A stretch of DNA of 64,000 nt from Spirochaetaceae bacterium (GTDB lineage Bacteria > Spirochaetota > Spirochaetia > Treponematales > Treponemataceae): positions 124,001-188,000 of the forward strand of contig JAFQDD010000008.1 of the NCBI GenBank assembly GCA_017416145.1. Direction: 5' to 3'. Position 1 is the stretch's first letter. Each line of letters opens with the position of its first letter. Of this stretch, positions 32,747 to 42,620 are shown piece after piece. Under the pieces are notes generated by a model. That model searched no databases and was not told where the DNA came from. It saw nothing but the letters and a program-made list of their open reading frames with translations. Position numbers and translations under genes: made by a program.

Positions 32747-33915
32747 GCCAACCCAATGATTTTGTACCATTTTTCCTACCATCAATTTCAGAAGAAGAAA
32801 AAAAAGCTGTTCTAAAAGTTATGGATTCAGGTTGGCTTACCACAGGAAAAGAAGCCCTAGAGTTTGAAAAAGAATTTGCTTCCTTTGTAAACTGTAAAAA
32901 TGCCTTGGCTGTAAACAGTAACACTTCTGGTTTAGTTTTATCCTACGAAGCTTGTGGTATAACAGAAGGCACAAAAATTCTTACAACCCCCTACACTTTC
33001 ACCGCCACAGCTTCAGCCGCCCGTCACTTAAACGGACATGTGGTTTACGCTGATATTGAAAAAGATAGCTACAATATTTGCCCAGAAGCTATCGAAAAAA
33101 AGCTAAAAGAAGACAAAGCCATTAAAGTAATTGTGCCAGTTCACATTGCAGGAAACTTGTGCAAAATGGAAGAAATTTGCCATCTTGCAAAAAAATATAA
33201 TGTTAAAGTTGTAGAAGATGCAGCCCACGCTTTTCCTTCTAAATCAAAAATTGGATACGGTGGCACTTTGGGAGACGCAGGAGTATTTTCATTTTACGCC
33301 ACAAAAACCATGACCACAGCAGAAGGTGGCATGATTACCACTAACGACGATGAAATTGCTTCTAGAATCGCCCTTATAAGAATGCACGGAATTGACCGGC
33401 CAGTTTGGGATCGCTACACTTCTGACAAAGCCTCTTGGGAATACGATATTGTGGCGCCAGGTTTTAAGTATAATCTTCCAGATGTTTTAGCTGCTATTGG
33501 TCGGGTGCAACTTTCAAAAGCCCAGACTTTTTATGAAAAGCGAAAAAAAATTGCAGAAAAATACAACGAAGCTTTCCAAAATGTGGATTTTTTGCAGATT
33601 CCACCAGACGATGAAGGAAATGCTTGGCATTTGTACATTTTGAAAATTGTGCCAGAAAAGCTAAAAATCAGCCGAAATGAGTTTACATCAATTTTGCAAA
33701 AAAAAGGTCTTGGAATTTCTATGCATTTTATTCCTCATTTTAGGATGACTTACTGGAAAAATCTTTATAATTTAAAAGCTGAGGATTTTCCAAACGCCAA
33801 TTATCAATTTGAAAACTCATTTTCCATTCCATTTTGGCCAGATATGGGTGAAGAACAAGTTCACAAGGTAATTTCAACAATAATCGAAACAGGAAAAGAA
33901 TATGCCAAGACCTAA
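32743..33915 (+). CDS. DegT/DnrJ/EryC1/StrS family aminotransferase
   Basis: PLP-dependent sugar aminotransferase expected to act on the 4-keto sugar made by the preceding gene product. The 390-residue protein shows DSGWLTTGKEALEFEKEFA, TPYTFTATASAARHLNG, VVEDAAHAFPSK and SFYATKTMTTAEGGMITT with the PLP lysine. A family-typical C-terminus follows. It overlaps the upstream gene by 4 bp and the downstream gene by 14 bp. GAGGG lies before the ATG. Confidence 0.9.
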   Translation: MSQPNDFVPFFLPSISEEEKKAVLKVMDSGWLTTGKEALEFEKEFASFVNCKNALAVNSNTSGLVLSYEACGITEGTKILTTPYTFTATASAARHLNGHVVYADIEKDSYNICPEAIEKKLKEDKAIKVIVPVHIAGNLCKMEEICHLAKKYNVKVVEDAAHAFPSKSKIGYGGTLGDAGVFSFYATKTMTTAEGGMITTNDDEIASRIALIRMHGIDRPVWDRYTSDKASWEYDIVAPGFKYNLPDVLAAIGRVQLSKAQTFYEKRKKIAEKYNEAFQNVDFLQIPPDDEGNAWHLYILKIVPEKLKISRNEFTSILQKKGLGISMHFIPHFRMTYWKNLYNLKAEDFPNANYQFENSFSIPFWPDMGEEQVHKVISTIIETGKEYAKT

Positions 33916-35977
33916 AAAAAAGAAATTAACCAAAATAGACTTTTCTGGTGATTTTTACTCTGACAGTACTTCCGAAAATATGGAATACGCAGTTATTTTG
34001 CGTTCTCCAAAAATCGGTGGAAAAATTCTTGATATTACAATTCCAAATCTACCAGAAGAATATGAAATTATTACAGCAAAAGACGTTCCTGGTGCTAATC
34101 ATATAGAAACATTACATTCCCATATTCCACTTTTTTACGAAGATGAAGTTACCTATGCTGGAGCTCCAATTGGGATTTTAGTTGGAAAAGATGTAAAAGC
34201 TTTGGAACAACTTGCAGGAAAAGTTGAAGTTTCTTTTTCAGATGATAGTATCGATGAAAAGCCAACAGTTCTTGCAAAACGAACAATTACAACTGTAACA
34301 TCTCAAGAAAATCAAGAACTCCAAGAGATTCAAGAAACCAAAGAAAACAATGACGAAATAGATGAAGAAAATCAAAACATTAACTTACATCATGAATATA
34401 CAATAGGTTTAAGTAGCAAAGACTATCACGAGCCTTGTGGTGCATACGTGGATTTTGACGGCAAAAATCTTACAGTTACTAGTCCTACTCAATGGGCAAG
34501 TCACCTCCGAAAAAATCTTAGCATTAACCTAAAAATTCCAAAAGAAGAAATTAAAATAAAAAAAACAGTTTCTCTAGAAGCAGACACTAGCAATATTTGG
34601 AATAATACAATTGTGGCTTGTCAATGTGCAGTTGCATCTTTCAAGCTAAAAAAGCCAATAATTCTGATTTTATCTCGCGAAGAGCAAAAACGCTATGTAG
34701 ATCACCCAATTCCAGTAAAAGTAAGTCACAATACAGTTTTGAGTCCTGATGGATACATTCTCTCAAATCACGTAACAATTTCTGTGGATGCTGGAGTTTA
34801 CAATCCTTTCGTTGAATCTTTCCTTGATAGATTGATAATCGCCGCCATAGGAGCCTATAAACCTGGGAACATAACCATAGAAGCCGTTGCTTTTAGAACA
34901 GACTCTCCTCCAACCGTAGCAAATATACTTGGCACAGACTCTTTTTCATTTTTCCCCCTAGAAAGCCATATTCAAGCCTGTAGCCAAAAATTGAAAATCA
35001 ATCCCTACGATTTTAGGCTAAAAAATCTTTTCCCAAATATTTTACAAAACAGAACAAAACTTCCTTTGATTTTTGATAATCATAATATTTTGCCAATATT
35101 GGAAGATGTCAAAAAAATCAGCAGTTTTGACAGACGATATTTGTCTTATTCTCAAAATCCAATCGAAAGCACAACAACTTTTTCAACCATTCCCTATAGA
35201 GGAATCGGTCTTGCTCTCGCCTTTGCAGGAACTGGATATTACGGTTCAAAATTTGATATTTTAAAGCAATCCATCGGTTTGACTTTGGAAACAGATGGAG
35301 ATATTACAATTCACGCCCACAGACCATCTAGTTCAGTTCTATCAATCTGGAAAAAAACTATTTCCAATGAAATGAATATCGAAGAAAAAAATATTAAACT
35401 TGATACAGAATTTGATGAACTTGATGAACCAGAACAACCAGACTCAGTTGCAGGAAATATTAGCATATTAACTCAACTTATAAAAAAATGTTGTTCCACA
35501 ATCCAAAAACAAAGATTTAGACAAGCTCTACCAATTACCGTAACAAAAAAGTTGTCAAAATCAAAAAATATTACTTGGAACAAAGAAACTTTTTCAGGAA
35601 AACCATATTACACATTATCTTGGGGAAGTGCAGTTGTAGAAGTGGAGCTTGATCCAATCGTTTTTTCAGTTCGCATTAGAAATATTTGGCTGACTATTGA
35701 TATTGGACACATTCTCGACATTAAACAAGCAAAACAATCAATTTTACGAAATATTGCTGATATTTTGTCAAATCTAGTTGAAGGACAACCTCTAAAAGCA
35801 GAAAAAATTCATATAAATTTCTTAGAAACTGATTCTGACCCAAAACAACTGGGGGAGCTTGTTTACAATATTTTACCAGCAGCCTTTGCAAATGCAGTTT
35901 CCTTAGTTTTAAATAAATCAATTACAAAACTTCCACTTTCAGGTGATACAATTTACAGAGGAATTATAGACAAATGA
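33902..35977 (+). CDS. Xanthine dehydrogenase-family large subunit with degenerate molybdopterin motifs
   Basis: The 691-residue protein aligns by eye over its whole length with molybdenum hydroxylase large subunits. The a/b hammerhead domain is MEYAVILRSPKIGG. Later matches are VTSPTQWASHLRKNL, ILILSREEQKRYVDHP and ISVDAGVYNPF, then PYDFRLKNLFPN and a C-terminal LGELVYNILPAAFANAV. The molybdopterin-contact motifs are missing. VGGGFGGK is replaced by VSLEADTS, the RGFGGPQ loop by NILGTDSF, and the QG motif near residue 475 by HRPSSSVL. The reading frame is intact, so a pseudoenzyme or altered cofactor is more likely than decay. Confidence 0.8.
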   Translation: MPRPKKKKLTKIDFSGDFYSDSTSENMEYAVILRSPKIGGKILDITIPNLPEEYEIITAKDVPGANHIETLHSHIPLFYEDEVTYAGAPIGILVGKDVKALEQLAGKVEVSFSDDSIDEKPTVLAKRTITTVTSQENQELQEIQETKENNDEIDEENQNINLHHEYTIGLSSKDYHEPCGAYVDFDGKNLTVTSPTQWASHLRKNLSINLKIPKEEIKIKKTVSLEADTSNIWNNTIVACQCAVASFKLKKPIILILSREEQKRYVDHPIPVKVSHNTVLSPDGYILSNHVTISVDAGVYNPFVESFLDRLIIAAIGAYKPGNITIEAVAFRTDSPPTVANILGTDSFSFFPLESHIQACSQKLKINPYDFRLKNLFPNILQNRTKLPLIFDNHNILPILEDVKKISSFDRRYLSYSQNPIESTTTFSTIPYRGIGLALAFAGTGYYGSKFDILKQSIGLTLETDGDITIHAHRPSSSVLSIWKKTISNEMNIEEKNIKLDTEFDELDEPEQPDSVAGNISILTQLIKKCCSTIQKQRFRQALPITVTKKLSKSKNITWNKETFSGKPYYTLSWGSAVVEVELDPIVFSVRIRNIWLTIDIGHILDIKQAKQSILRNIADILSNLVEGQPLKAEKIHINFLETDSDPKQLGELVYNILPAAFANAVSLVLNKSITKLPLSGDTIYRGIIDK

Positions 35978-36477
35978 AAATAAACTTTTCTCTCAATAAC
36001 GAAAATATAGTGGTAGATACAAGTCCAGACACAGCTTTAAGTGCGATTTTACGAGAAAATGGGATTTTTTCTGCAAAAAAAGGTTGCGACAAGGGCTTTT
36101 GTGGAGCCTGTACCGTTTTATTAAATAATCGACCAGTTCCATCTTGCATTGTTCCAGTTGCTATGGTGCGAAATTCCTCCGTTATCACCTTGGAATATTT
36201 TTGTAATACAGAAGATTTCAAAGATATCCAAGCTGGATTCAAATCAGCTGGTGTAGAATTATGCGGATATTGTAATGCAGGAAAAGTTTTTGAAGCTTAT
36301 GACATTATCTACAAAAACGAACGCCCTGATAGAAATTACATTGCTAAGCAGGTTTCTTATTTCCCCTGTAATTGCACAGAAACTGAAACCTTGGTAAACG
36401 GCATAATTTTAGCCGCCAACAATAGACGAAAAAGACTAGAAAAACTTTCACAAGGAAAAGTAAATGGCAAGAAATAA
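35974..36477 (+). CDS. Molybdenum hydroxylase-type [2Fe-2S] subunit
   Basis: Electron-transfer small subunit of the xanthine dehydrogenase/CO dehydrogenase family. The 167-residue protein has the plant-type cluster motif GCDKGFCGACTVLLNNRPVP followed by the fourth cysteine. The second cluster motif is CGYC plus PCNCTETETLVNGI near the C-terminus. All eight cluster cysteines are present, unlike the cofactor motifs of the large subunit. ATGA overlap with the upstream gene and 14-bp overlap with the FAD subunit gene. Confidence 0.9.
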   Translation: MKINFSLNNENIVVDTSPDTALSAILRENGIFSAKKGCDKGFCGACTVLLNNRPVPSCIVPVAMVRNSSVITLEYFCNTEDFKDIQAGFKSAGVELCGYCNAGKVFEAYDIIYKNERPDRNYIAKQVSYFPCNCTETETLVNGIILAANNRRKRLEKLSQGKVNGKK

Positions 36478-37276
36478 ATCCACAGTTTATTATTCAAACA
36501 ATTTACAAGATGTTTTATTTCACTTAAAAACAGTTCAAGAACTTCAAGTTTTCGGCGGCTGTACTTCCACACGAAAATTGCCTTCTTCTAGCATAATTCT
36601 TTCCACCATTCCAGAATTTCAAAATATCAATATGCACGAACACTTTGTAGAGTTTGGCTCAGCAGTTACAATTTCCCAAATTTTGGACTTAGGAATCAAA
36701 AGACTTCCAAACGCTTTTTTTGAAGCCGCTGAAACCATTGGAACTCCTTTTGTAAAAAACATAGCCACAATCGGAGGCAATATATGCTCTCCAGGCATAA
36801 AAAAAACCTTATATGCTCCCCTTTTAGCTTTAGATGCACAACTAGAAATTCACTCTGTCACCGAAACAAAACTTCTTCCTATCTCAAAGTTTTCAGAAGT
36901 TCCAGAAGGTTCAATTCTCACAAAAATCAAAGTGCCAATAAACGAGTGGGATATTTCCATTTACAAGCGAGTTGGACCTAGTTATGAAATCAGTGATGAC
37001 TGTGCTTCCTTTGTTTTTTTGGCAAACACTTACAAAGGGATTTTGTCAGAAGTTCGTATGGCATTCTGTGGTTCAGTTTCTCTTCGCTCAAAGGAATGGG
37101 AAAATAAAATCATCGGAACTCGACTTCCTATTTCTGAAAAAGTAATCGAAACAATGATAGAAGAAGCTGAAAAAGACTTTGTAGCCCAAACAGACTTTTT
37201 AAATATCATTTGTAATCCAATTTTAAAAGATCAATATTTAAATCTTGTGCGATATTCTTTGATGCAACTAACATAA
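36464..37276 (+). CDS. Molybdenum hydroxylase-type FAD-binding subunit
   Basis: FAD_binding_5/CO_deh_flav_C medium subunit, expected to pass electrons between the Fe-S subunit and a soluble acceptor. The 270-residue protein has QVFGGCTSTRK in place of the first AGGTD motif and a well-preserved second FAD motif in TPFVKNIATIGGNICSPG. LLALDAQLEI and a short C-terminal domain follow. AAGGA precedes the ATG. Last gene of the operon. It is slightly shorter than typical members. Confidence 0.85.
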   Translation: MARNKSTVYYSNNLQDVLFHLKTVQELQVFGGCTSTRKLPSSSIILSTIPEFQNINMHEHFVEFGSAVTISQILDLGIKRLPNAFFEAAETIGTPFVKNIATIGGNICSPGIKKTLYAPLLALDAQLEIHSVTETKLLPISKFSEVPEGSILTKIKVPINEWDISIYKRVGPSYEISDDCASFVFLANTYKGILSEVRMAFCGSVSLRSKEWENKIIGTRLPISEKVIETMIEEAEKDFVAQTDFLNIICNPILKDQYLNLVRYSLMQLT

Positions 37277-37323
37277 AGAAATTAAGCCTAAAAAAATCTA
37301 ATTGCGGTGATTCATTATTTTCT

Positions 37324-37351
37324 TTGAAAATGCTAAAAATCGTGATATAAT
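37324..37351 (+). promoter_or_regulatory. Promoter of the small membrane protein gene
   Basis: TTGAAA (37324-37329), 16-bp spacer, TATAAT (37346-37351), followed by a leader of about 45 nt with GAGGAG before the ATG. Confidence 0.65.
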
Positions 37352-37403
37352 TTTTTTCGGAGAAAGTAAAATATCAGACAAAGCATAAAAGAGGAGACTT
37401 TCT

Positions 37404-37835
37404 ATGGGAAAGGGATCAAGTGCAGTGTGGCGCACAATTTTACAAATTGCTTTAGCTACAATGTTAATTATCGGAGGATGCAACGTATTTTTTGGTAACC
37501 TTTGGACAAAAGCAACATCATCAGACGAACTAATTCAAGCTGTAGGTTCACTATTTAACGGTGATTTAAAAAAAATTGTGATTTACGTTTTAGCTGCAAT
37601 CGAAATTCTTGCTGGAATCTTTATGATTTTAGACTTATTTAGAATCAAATCTGTAGACAAACTAGATGATATCTGCGTTTTAATTATTATGATTCTTTGG
37701 CTTGTAGTATTTATCGTAATGGGAGATATTTTGCCTTTAATTAGAGGTCGCTTAGACTTTGTTCCATTCCTTTCAAAAATATCAAAAGATTTAGTAATTT
37801 TGTGTTCTTTCGGAATTGTTAGAACTAAAATCTAA
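37404..37835 (+). CDS. Small integral membrane protein, unknown
   Basis: I do not recognise the family. The 143-residue product has four predicted membrane helices (about 10-30, 55-78, 86-106, 120-138) with no large soluble region. A short polar loop between helices 1 and 2 contains NLWTKATSSDELIQ. It has its own promoter and ribosome binding site (GAGGAG) and a bidirectional terminator, so it is a real monocistronic gene. A DoxX-like fold is possible from topology only. Confidence 0.6.
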   Translation: MGKGSSAVWRTILQIALATMLIIGGCNVFFGNLWTKATSSDELIQAVGSLFNGDLKKIVIYVLAAIEILAGIFMILDLFRIKSVDKLDDICVLIIMILWLVVFIVMGDILPLIRGRLDFVPFLSKISKDLVILCSFGIVRTKI

Positions 37836-37861
37836 GTTTTCCAATTTATTTTTACAAACAG

Positions 37862-37887
37862 TGCTGCTTAAAACTACTTAAGCAGCA
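37862..37887. terminator. Bidirectional intrinsic terminator
   Basis: TGCTGCTTA (37862-37870) pairs with TAAGCAGCA (37879-37887) and is followed by eight T on the plus strand. The stop codon of the convergent MATE gene lies inside the 3' arm, so the two genes share this hairpin. Confidence 0.85.
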
Positions 37888-39248
37888 TTTTTTTTCATTA
37901 TCTTTTTTAATATTATCCCAAAACACACTAATTGAGCAATAAAAGTTATTCCCCAAGAAATTGGATATGATAAAAATAACATTTTACAAGAGTGAAATTG
38001 TGGAAGCATAAAAATTGTACCAATGTAAAGAAGTCGTAAACCACAAACTCCAATAACTGTAACGAACATTGGCAATAAAGAATGACCAAGTCCACGAATT
38101 GCACTAGCTGCCACATCCATCATTCCACACAAACAATACGTTGTACAAATGATACTTAACCGCTCCATACCAGCATCCACAACAATTGGGCTATCAGTGT
38201 AAATACCTAAAAGTGGTCGGCCGCACAAATACATAAGATTTCCCAAAATCAAACCAATTACCATTACGATAATTTCAGATGCGATAACAACTTTTTTTAC
38301 TCGTTGATATTTTGTAGCTCCAGCATTTTGTGATGTAAAAGTCAAAGTTCCCTGAGCAAATCCATTCATAGCAACATAGACAAAACCTTCCAAATTACTT
38401 GCAGCAGAATTTCCTGCAATTGTAATTGCCCCAAAGGAATTTACGCTAGATTGGATTATTACATTTGAAAATGAAAACATTATTCCTTGGAAACCTGCTG
38501 GAACGCCAATTTTCACAATGCGAATAAAAATATCCCTATCCATTTTTAGTTTTTTAATATTTAACTTAAATTCGTCTTCTTCTTTCATCAAACAAACTAC
38601 AACCAAAACAGCCGAAATTGTCTGAGAAATCACAGTCGCAAGAGCAACCCCAGCCACATCCATTTTGAAAAAAACTACAAAAATTAGATTTAAGACAACA
38701 TTTATAATTCCAGCAAAAAGCAAAATAAAGAGAGGTCGCTGAGTATCACCCTTTGCCCTAAGCAAAGCACTACCAAAGTTGTAAACCATAGTAGCTGTGA
38801 TTCCCCCAAAATATATCTGCAAATACAAAGTAGCTTTTACCAACACTTCTTCTGGAGATTGCATTAAACGTAAAATCTGCTTTGCACCAATTACACCAAC
38901 TATAGTTAGAATTATTCCACTGTAAATACTAAGTAAAATCGCTGTATGAACAGTTTTTGAAAGCTCATTTTTTTTACCAGCACCAAAATAGTTGGCTGCA
39001 ACAACATTAGTTCCAACAGATAAACCAACAAAAAGATTTACCAATAAATTGATTAGAGAACTGGTTGAGCCAACAGCGGCCAAAGAATTATCACCTGCAA
39101 AACGTCCAACAACAACTATATCCGCAGCATTAAAAAGAAGTTGCAAAATCCCAGAAAAAATCAATGGTCCAGAAAAACGTATCAATTTTCCAACAATAGA
39201 ACCATTTGTCATATCAAGTTGATAATTTTTAGATTTATGAAAATTCAT
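37878..39248 (-). CDS. MATE family efflux transporter
   Basis: Cation-coupled multidrug or metabolite exporter of the inner membrane. The 456-residue protein has twelve predicted membrane segments. MATE landmarks are LIRFSGPLIFSGILQLLFNA, DIVVVGRFAGDNSLAAVG and VGTNVVAANYFGAG, then RAKGDTQRP and, at mid-protein, AGNSAASNLEGFVYVAMNGF. AAGG precedes the ATG at 39248. It is monocistronic, and its stop is embedded in the shared terminator. Confidence 0.9.
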   Translation of the reverse strand: MNFHKSKNYQLDMTNGSIVGKLIRFSGPLIFSGILQLLFNAADIVVVGRFAGDNSLAAVGSTSSLINLLVNLFVGLSVGTNVVAANYFGAGKKNELSKTVHTAILLSIYSGIILTIVGVIGAKQILRLMQSPEEVLVKATLYLQIYFGGITATMVYNFGSALLRAKGDTQRPLFILLFAGIINVVLNLIFVVFFKMDVAGVALATVISQTISAVLVVVCLMKEEDEFKLNIKKLKMDRDIFIRIVKIGVPAGFQGIMFSFSNVIIQSSVNSFGAITIAGNSAASNLEGFVYVAMNGFAQGTLTFTSQNAGATKYQRVKKVVIASEIIVMVIGLILGNLMYLCGRPLLGIYTDSPIVVDAGMERLSIICTTYCLCGMMDVAASAIRGLGHSLLPMFVTVIGVCGLRLLYIGTIFMLPQFHSCKMLFLSYPISWGITFIAQLVCFGIILKKIMKKNAA

Positions 39249-39318
39249 ACCTTATGTTTTATCACTTATGAGATTCATAAACAAGAGAAAATTTTATGAT
39301 TTTTTGTGTTTTACCGAA

Positions 39319-41421
39319 CTATACTTTAAATTGACCGATTTGCTCTGCAATCTGCACAATAGATTCATTTACCATATTAGTAATTTCAGACAAGGATGCT
39401 CCGTTTTCATTGATTTGTTGAGCTCCTTGTTCCATTTCGTGAACACTGTCTTTAATTGCCATTGTGGCATTTTGTAGTTGCTGAATCTCATCTAGAATTG
39501 CCTTGTTTCCAGCAGACATTTCTGCACTAGCAACTCTAACTTCTGAGGTGCTGTCATTCATTACGTGTAAAACTTGACTGATTTGACGTGAACCAGCATT
39601 TTGTTCTTCCATGGCAGCTTTGATTTGCTGGATAACTTGGTCAGTTTCTGTAATTTTATCTGACACAGAATTAAATGCCACCCGAGAATCTTCTGAAGCA
39701 TTCACAACATTTGCAATTGAATCCTTGATTTTTTTCAATTCTTCACGAATACGCTTTGTTTGTTGAGAAGATGTTTCAGAAAGTTTTCTAATTTCATCTG
39801 CAACAACACTAAAGCCTTTTCCAGCGTCCCCTGCATGGGCAGCTTCGATGGCTGCATTCATAGCAAGTAAGTTTGTTTGAGAAGCGATTGTACCGATAGC
39901 TTGGTTTGCATCCTGCAAAATCTTTGACTGAGCTTCAATTTGTTTGATTTTTTCGTTTACATCAGATTGTTTTTGAGAACCAACCTTAGTATTTACCAAC
40001 AATTCATCAAAGGATTTTGCCATCTTTTCAACAGAATTGTTTACAGAACCAATATTTCCAATCATTTGCTCTACAGCAGCAGATGCTTCTGTGACTCCAG
40101 CACTTTGATTTGCAATCATTTTTTCCAAAGATTCAATATTTGATGCTATTTCGTTTACCGCTCCAGCAGTTTCTTCTACGCTAGATGCCTGATTTAAGAT
40201 TTGACTACTTACACTTCCAATATTTGCCATAATTTGGGTAATAGAAGACGCAGTTTCGTGACTAACATTTTCAAGATTTTTTCCAGCTGATGAAAGTACA
40301 GATTCTGAACCTTTAATTTCTTTAATAATTGCTTGTAATTTTCCCGCAAATTGATTAAAGCCAATTACCACTGAACCAATTTCATCATCAGTTCTAACTG
40401 CAATTCGCTGAGTCAAATCAGCATGACCAGTTGCGATTTCTGAAAATGCTTTGTCAACAATTTTTAGAGGCTTTATTGATTTTGCTGTAATAGAAACTCC
40501 AACGATAATTGCCAATACAACGCTAACGCCAAAAACAATAAACAACACACGTAAAATTGTCTGCAATCCACCAAGGAAATCAGCTTTTGGAGCATAACAA
40601 ACTACCGCCCAAGGGCAACTACCACCAACTGGACGATATGCCATAAACATATCACCCATTCCTTCAAAAAAAACTTCAGTAGCATTTCGAGAGCCTTTTG
40701 CAGCATCTTGTAATTTTAATTGCATTTCACCCGTTGTATTTTTTACAACATTTGCTTGACGTTCAACATTTGCAAAATTTACATCAGCCACAACAATACC
40801 AGTAGACATATTTATTAAAAATGGAGAGTTTCCATTTCCAACTGACAAATTTTCTACAACTTTTGTAAGTGCATCTCCTTCAACGATTCCAGCAATTACA
40901 CCGCACACGTATTTATCGTATCCGTAAACTGGTACAGAATAAATCATACTTAATTGACCATTATAGTTTGACGGATCCAAGATACCTCGTTTTCCAGTAC
41001 GAGATGCCATGAAATATGTTGATTTTGAATCGTCAATAACATTTCCATTATCATCCATAGCATTTCCGGATTTATCAACAAAAATCATATTTTTGAATAA
41101 TTTACTACTTGCACCTACTTCGTTTAACCATTCTGTTTTGTCAGCAAGACTGTTATTTGCATCTCTAAAATAAGGAATCGCGGCTAAACCTTCCAAAGTA
41201 TCAAAATAGGTTTCATTTATTTGGGAAATATTCATTGCAGCCGCATCTATAATACTGTACAAGTTTGAATAAGCAGAAGTTTCTAATTCAATTTCTGAAA
41301 CTTTATAAGAAGAAATAGCAATTATGGCATTGGAAACTAATAAACAAATCATAATTGCAAAGATAATTACGGTTCCTAAACTACGTTTATTTCTTTTTTC
41401 TGTTTTTTGTTTTTTTGACAC
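39319..41421 (-). CDS. Methyl-accepting chemotaxis protein with dCache-type sensor
   Basis: Transmembrane chemoreceptor. The 700-residue protein has a membrane helix at about 16-38 and a long periplasmic sensor of double-Cache type (about 40-290, with [20 protein letters not shown]). A second helix is near 305, then HAMP and the signalling hairpin with [21 protein letters not shown] start it at GTG 41421 because AGGAG lies 7 nt upstream; an in-frame ATG at 41478 lacks a site and adds residues that look non-coding. The ligand is unknown. Confidence 0.9.
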   Translation of the reverse strand: MSKKQKTEKRNKRSLGTVIIFAIMICLLVSNAIIAISSYKVSEIELETSAYSNLYSIIDAAAMNISQINETYFDTLEGLAAIPYFRDANNSLADKTEWLNEVGASSKLFKNMIFVDKSGNAMDDNGNVIDDSKSTYFMASRTGKRGILDPSNYNGQLSMIYSVPVYGYDKYVCGVIAGIVEGDALTKVVENLSVGNGNSPFLINMSTGIVVADVNFANVERQANVVKNTTGEMQLKLQDAAKGSRNATEVFFEGMGDMFMAYRPVGGSCPWAVVCYAPKADFLGGLQTILRVLFIVFGVSVVLAIIVGVSITAKSIKPLKIVDKAFSEIATGHADLTQRIAVRTDDEIGSVVIGFNQFAGKLQAIIKEIKGSESVLSSAGKNLENVSHETASSITQIMANIGSVSSQILNQASSVEETAGAVNEIASNIESLEKMIANQSAGVTEASAAVEQMIGNIGSVNNSVEKMAKSFDELLVNTKVGSQKQSDVNEKIKQIEAQSKILQDANQAIGTIASQTNLLAMNAAIEAAHAGDAGKGFSVVADEIRKLSETSSQQTKRIREELKKIKDSIANVVNASEDSRVAFNSVSDKITETDQVIQQIKAAMEEQNAGSRQISQVLHVMNDSTSEVRVASAEMSAGNKAILDEIQQLQNATMAIKDSVHEMEQGAQQINENGASLSEITNMVNESIVQIAEQIGQFKV

Positions 41422-41508
41422 AGACACGCTCCTAAAATATACTTGTTTAATTCTACTTGATGTTTGCGTATATAGCAAATAAATTATACATTATTTAAGG
41501 AAAAATTT

Positions 41509-41543
41509 AAAAAAAAGCAACACACTCAAGATGAGCATGTTGC
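41509..41543 (-). terminator. Intrinsic terminator of the 2-oxoacid oxidoreductase operon
   Basis: GCAACA (41517-41522) and TGTTGC (41538-41543) extend through TCA/TGA pairs into a long stem. Eight T follow on the minus strand, 25 bp after the gamma subunit stop. Confidence 0.8.
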
Positions 41544-41567
41544 CTTTCATATTAAAATAATAAAATC

Positions 41568-42119
41568 TTAGCCAACAATTTCGTAGTCTTTGTTAAAAGC
41601 TGCTTCGATTGTTGCAATGTTGATTGGGTTGAATTTTTTGTTACGAGCTGAAATTGCTTCGTCTAGTGCAAATTCAAAAGATTTTACGTTTACCATTCCT
41701 GGAATAACTTTTGCAAGACATCCTAGAACAACCATATTTGCACCACGAGCATTTTGACATTCTTCTGCCATTTGGTTTGCAGGAAGTGCAATGTATTTAA
41801 TATCTGTTCTAGAAGGCTTAATATCAATTAGTGATGAATTGTAAATCAACAATCCTCCAGCTTTTAGTTGAGATTCAAATTTTACCATTGATGGTTTGTT
41901 TAATGCTACAACTACATCTGGATGTTCAATAACAGGAGATGCTACTTCATCATCAGAAACGATTACAGAACAGTTTGCTGTTCCACCACGCATTTCTGCA
42001 CCGTAAGATGGAATGTGAGAAACGTATTTATCTTCGCTCATTCCAGCTAGAGTTAAGATTTTACCAGCAAGAATAACACCTTGGCCACCAAAACCTGCAA
42101 ATATAATTTCTGTTGTCAT
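41568..42119 (-). CDS. vorC: 2-oxoacid:ferredoxin oxidoreductase gamma subunit
   Basis: Gamma domain of the thiamine-dependent 2-oxoacid:ferredoxin oxidoreductase. The 183-residue protein starts MTTEIIFAGFGGQGVILAGK and contains PSYGAEMRGGTANCSVIVSD and MVVLGCLAKVIPG, all family signatures. The start at 42119 is preceded by GGAAGGAG, which lies inside the end of the upstream gene; that gene's stop is one base away, so translation is coupled. In related operons this gene follows the beta subunit directly. Here two unrelated genes intervene. Substrate (branched-chain or 2-oxoglutarate type) is not resolved. Confidence 0.88.
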   Translation of the reverse strand: MTTEIIFAGFGGQGVILAGKILTLAGMSEDKYVSHIPSYGAEMRGGTANCSVIVSDDEVASPVIEHPDVVVALNKPSMVKFESQLKAGGLLIYNSSLIDIKPSRTDIKYIALPANQMAEECQNARGANMVVLGCLAKVIPGMVNVKSFEFALDEAISARNKKFNPINIATIEAAFNKDYEIVG

Positions 42120-42120
42120 T

Positions 42121-42618
42121 TTATTCTCCTTCCTTATATAAGCTTTCATCTAAAATGATGTTGATTATATCGCCTTCGTATTCAGATTCGATTTTTGCCT
42201 TTGAAATTGTGTCTAGCGTCAAAAGAACAACACCATTTTCATCTTTTACAGTAAACTCTGAAAAAATCTCTTTGAACTTTTGTTCTAGTGGATAATTTAC
42301 GATTTTATTTAAATTATCTCGTACATTTTTTAAGGGAACGTTTGGAGTAATCCTAATAATTAATTTTTTAGTATTTAATTTAAATTCGTTGTTTAATTGC
42401 AATGTTGAAAAACAATCAACGTTACAATCTGCAATTTCTTGTTCCCAATTTGACATCTTTGAAACTATCTGTGCATTTTTTAGTTCACATTCAATTGAAA
42501 GAGTTTTTCCTAATTTATTTTTTATATAGATTTTCTGGGATACTACAGATGTTGCAAAAAGTGAAGAAATTCCTAGTAAAAAAAATGCTATCAATAAAAT
42601 TCGTTTTTTATTCTTCAT
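42121..42618 (-). CDS. Secreted protein of unknown function (inserted in vor operon)
   Basis: I do not recognise it. The 165-residue product has a signal peptide (MKNKKRILLIAFFLLGISSLFA) and a beta-rich mature part with two cysteines (IADCNVDCFSTL). The start at 42618 has GGAG 8 nt upstream. An ATG at 42624 overlaps the previous stop as ATGA but is too close to the site. It ends one base before the gamma subunit start. It accompanies the HEIEH protein gene, and together they look like a cassette inserted into the oxidoreductase operon. Confidence 0.65.
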   Translation of the reverse strand: MKNKKRILLIAFFLLGISSLFATSVVSQKIYIKNKLGKTLSIECELKNAQIVSKMSNWEQEIADCNVDCFSTLQLNNEFKLNTKKLIIRITPNVPLKNVRDNLNKIVNYPLEQKFKEIFSEFTVKDENGVVLLTLDTISKAKIESEYEGDIINIILDESLYKEGE

Positions 42619-42620
42619 AA

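Noticed and set aside
41422-41478. ATG start of the dCache MCP at 41478
   Set aside because: AGGAG is placed correctly only for the GTG at 41421, and the extra 19 codons overlap it.
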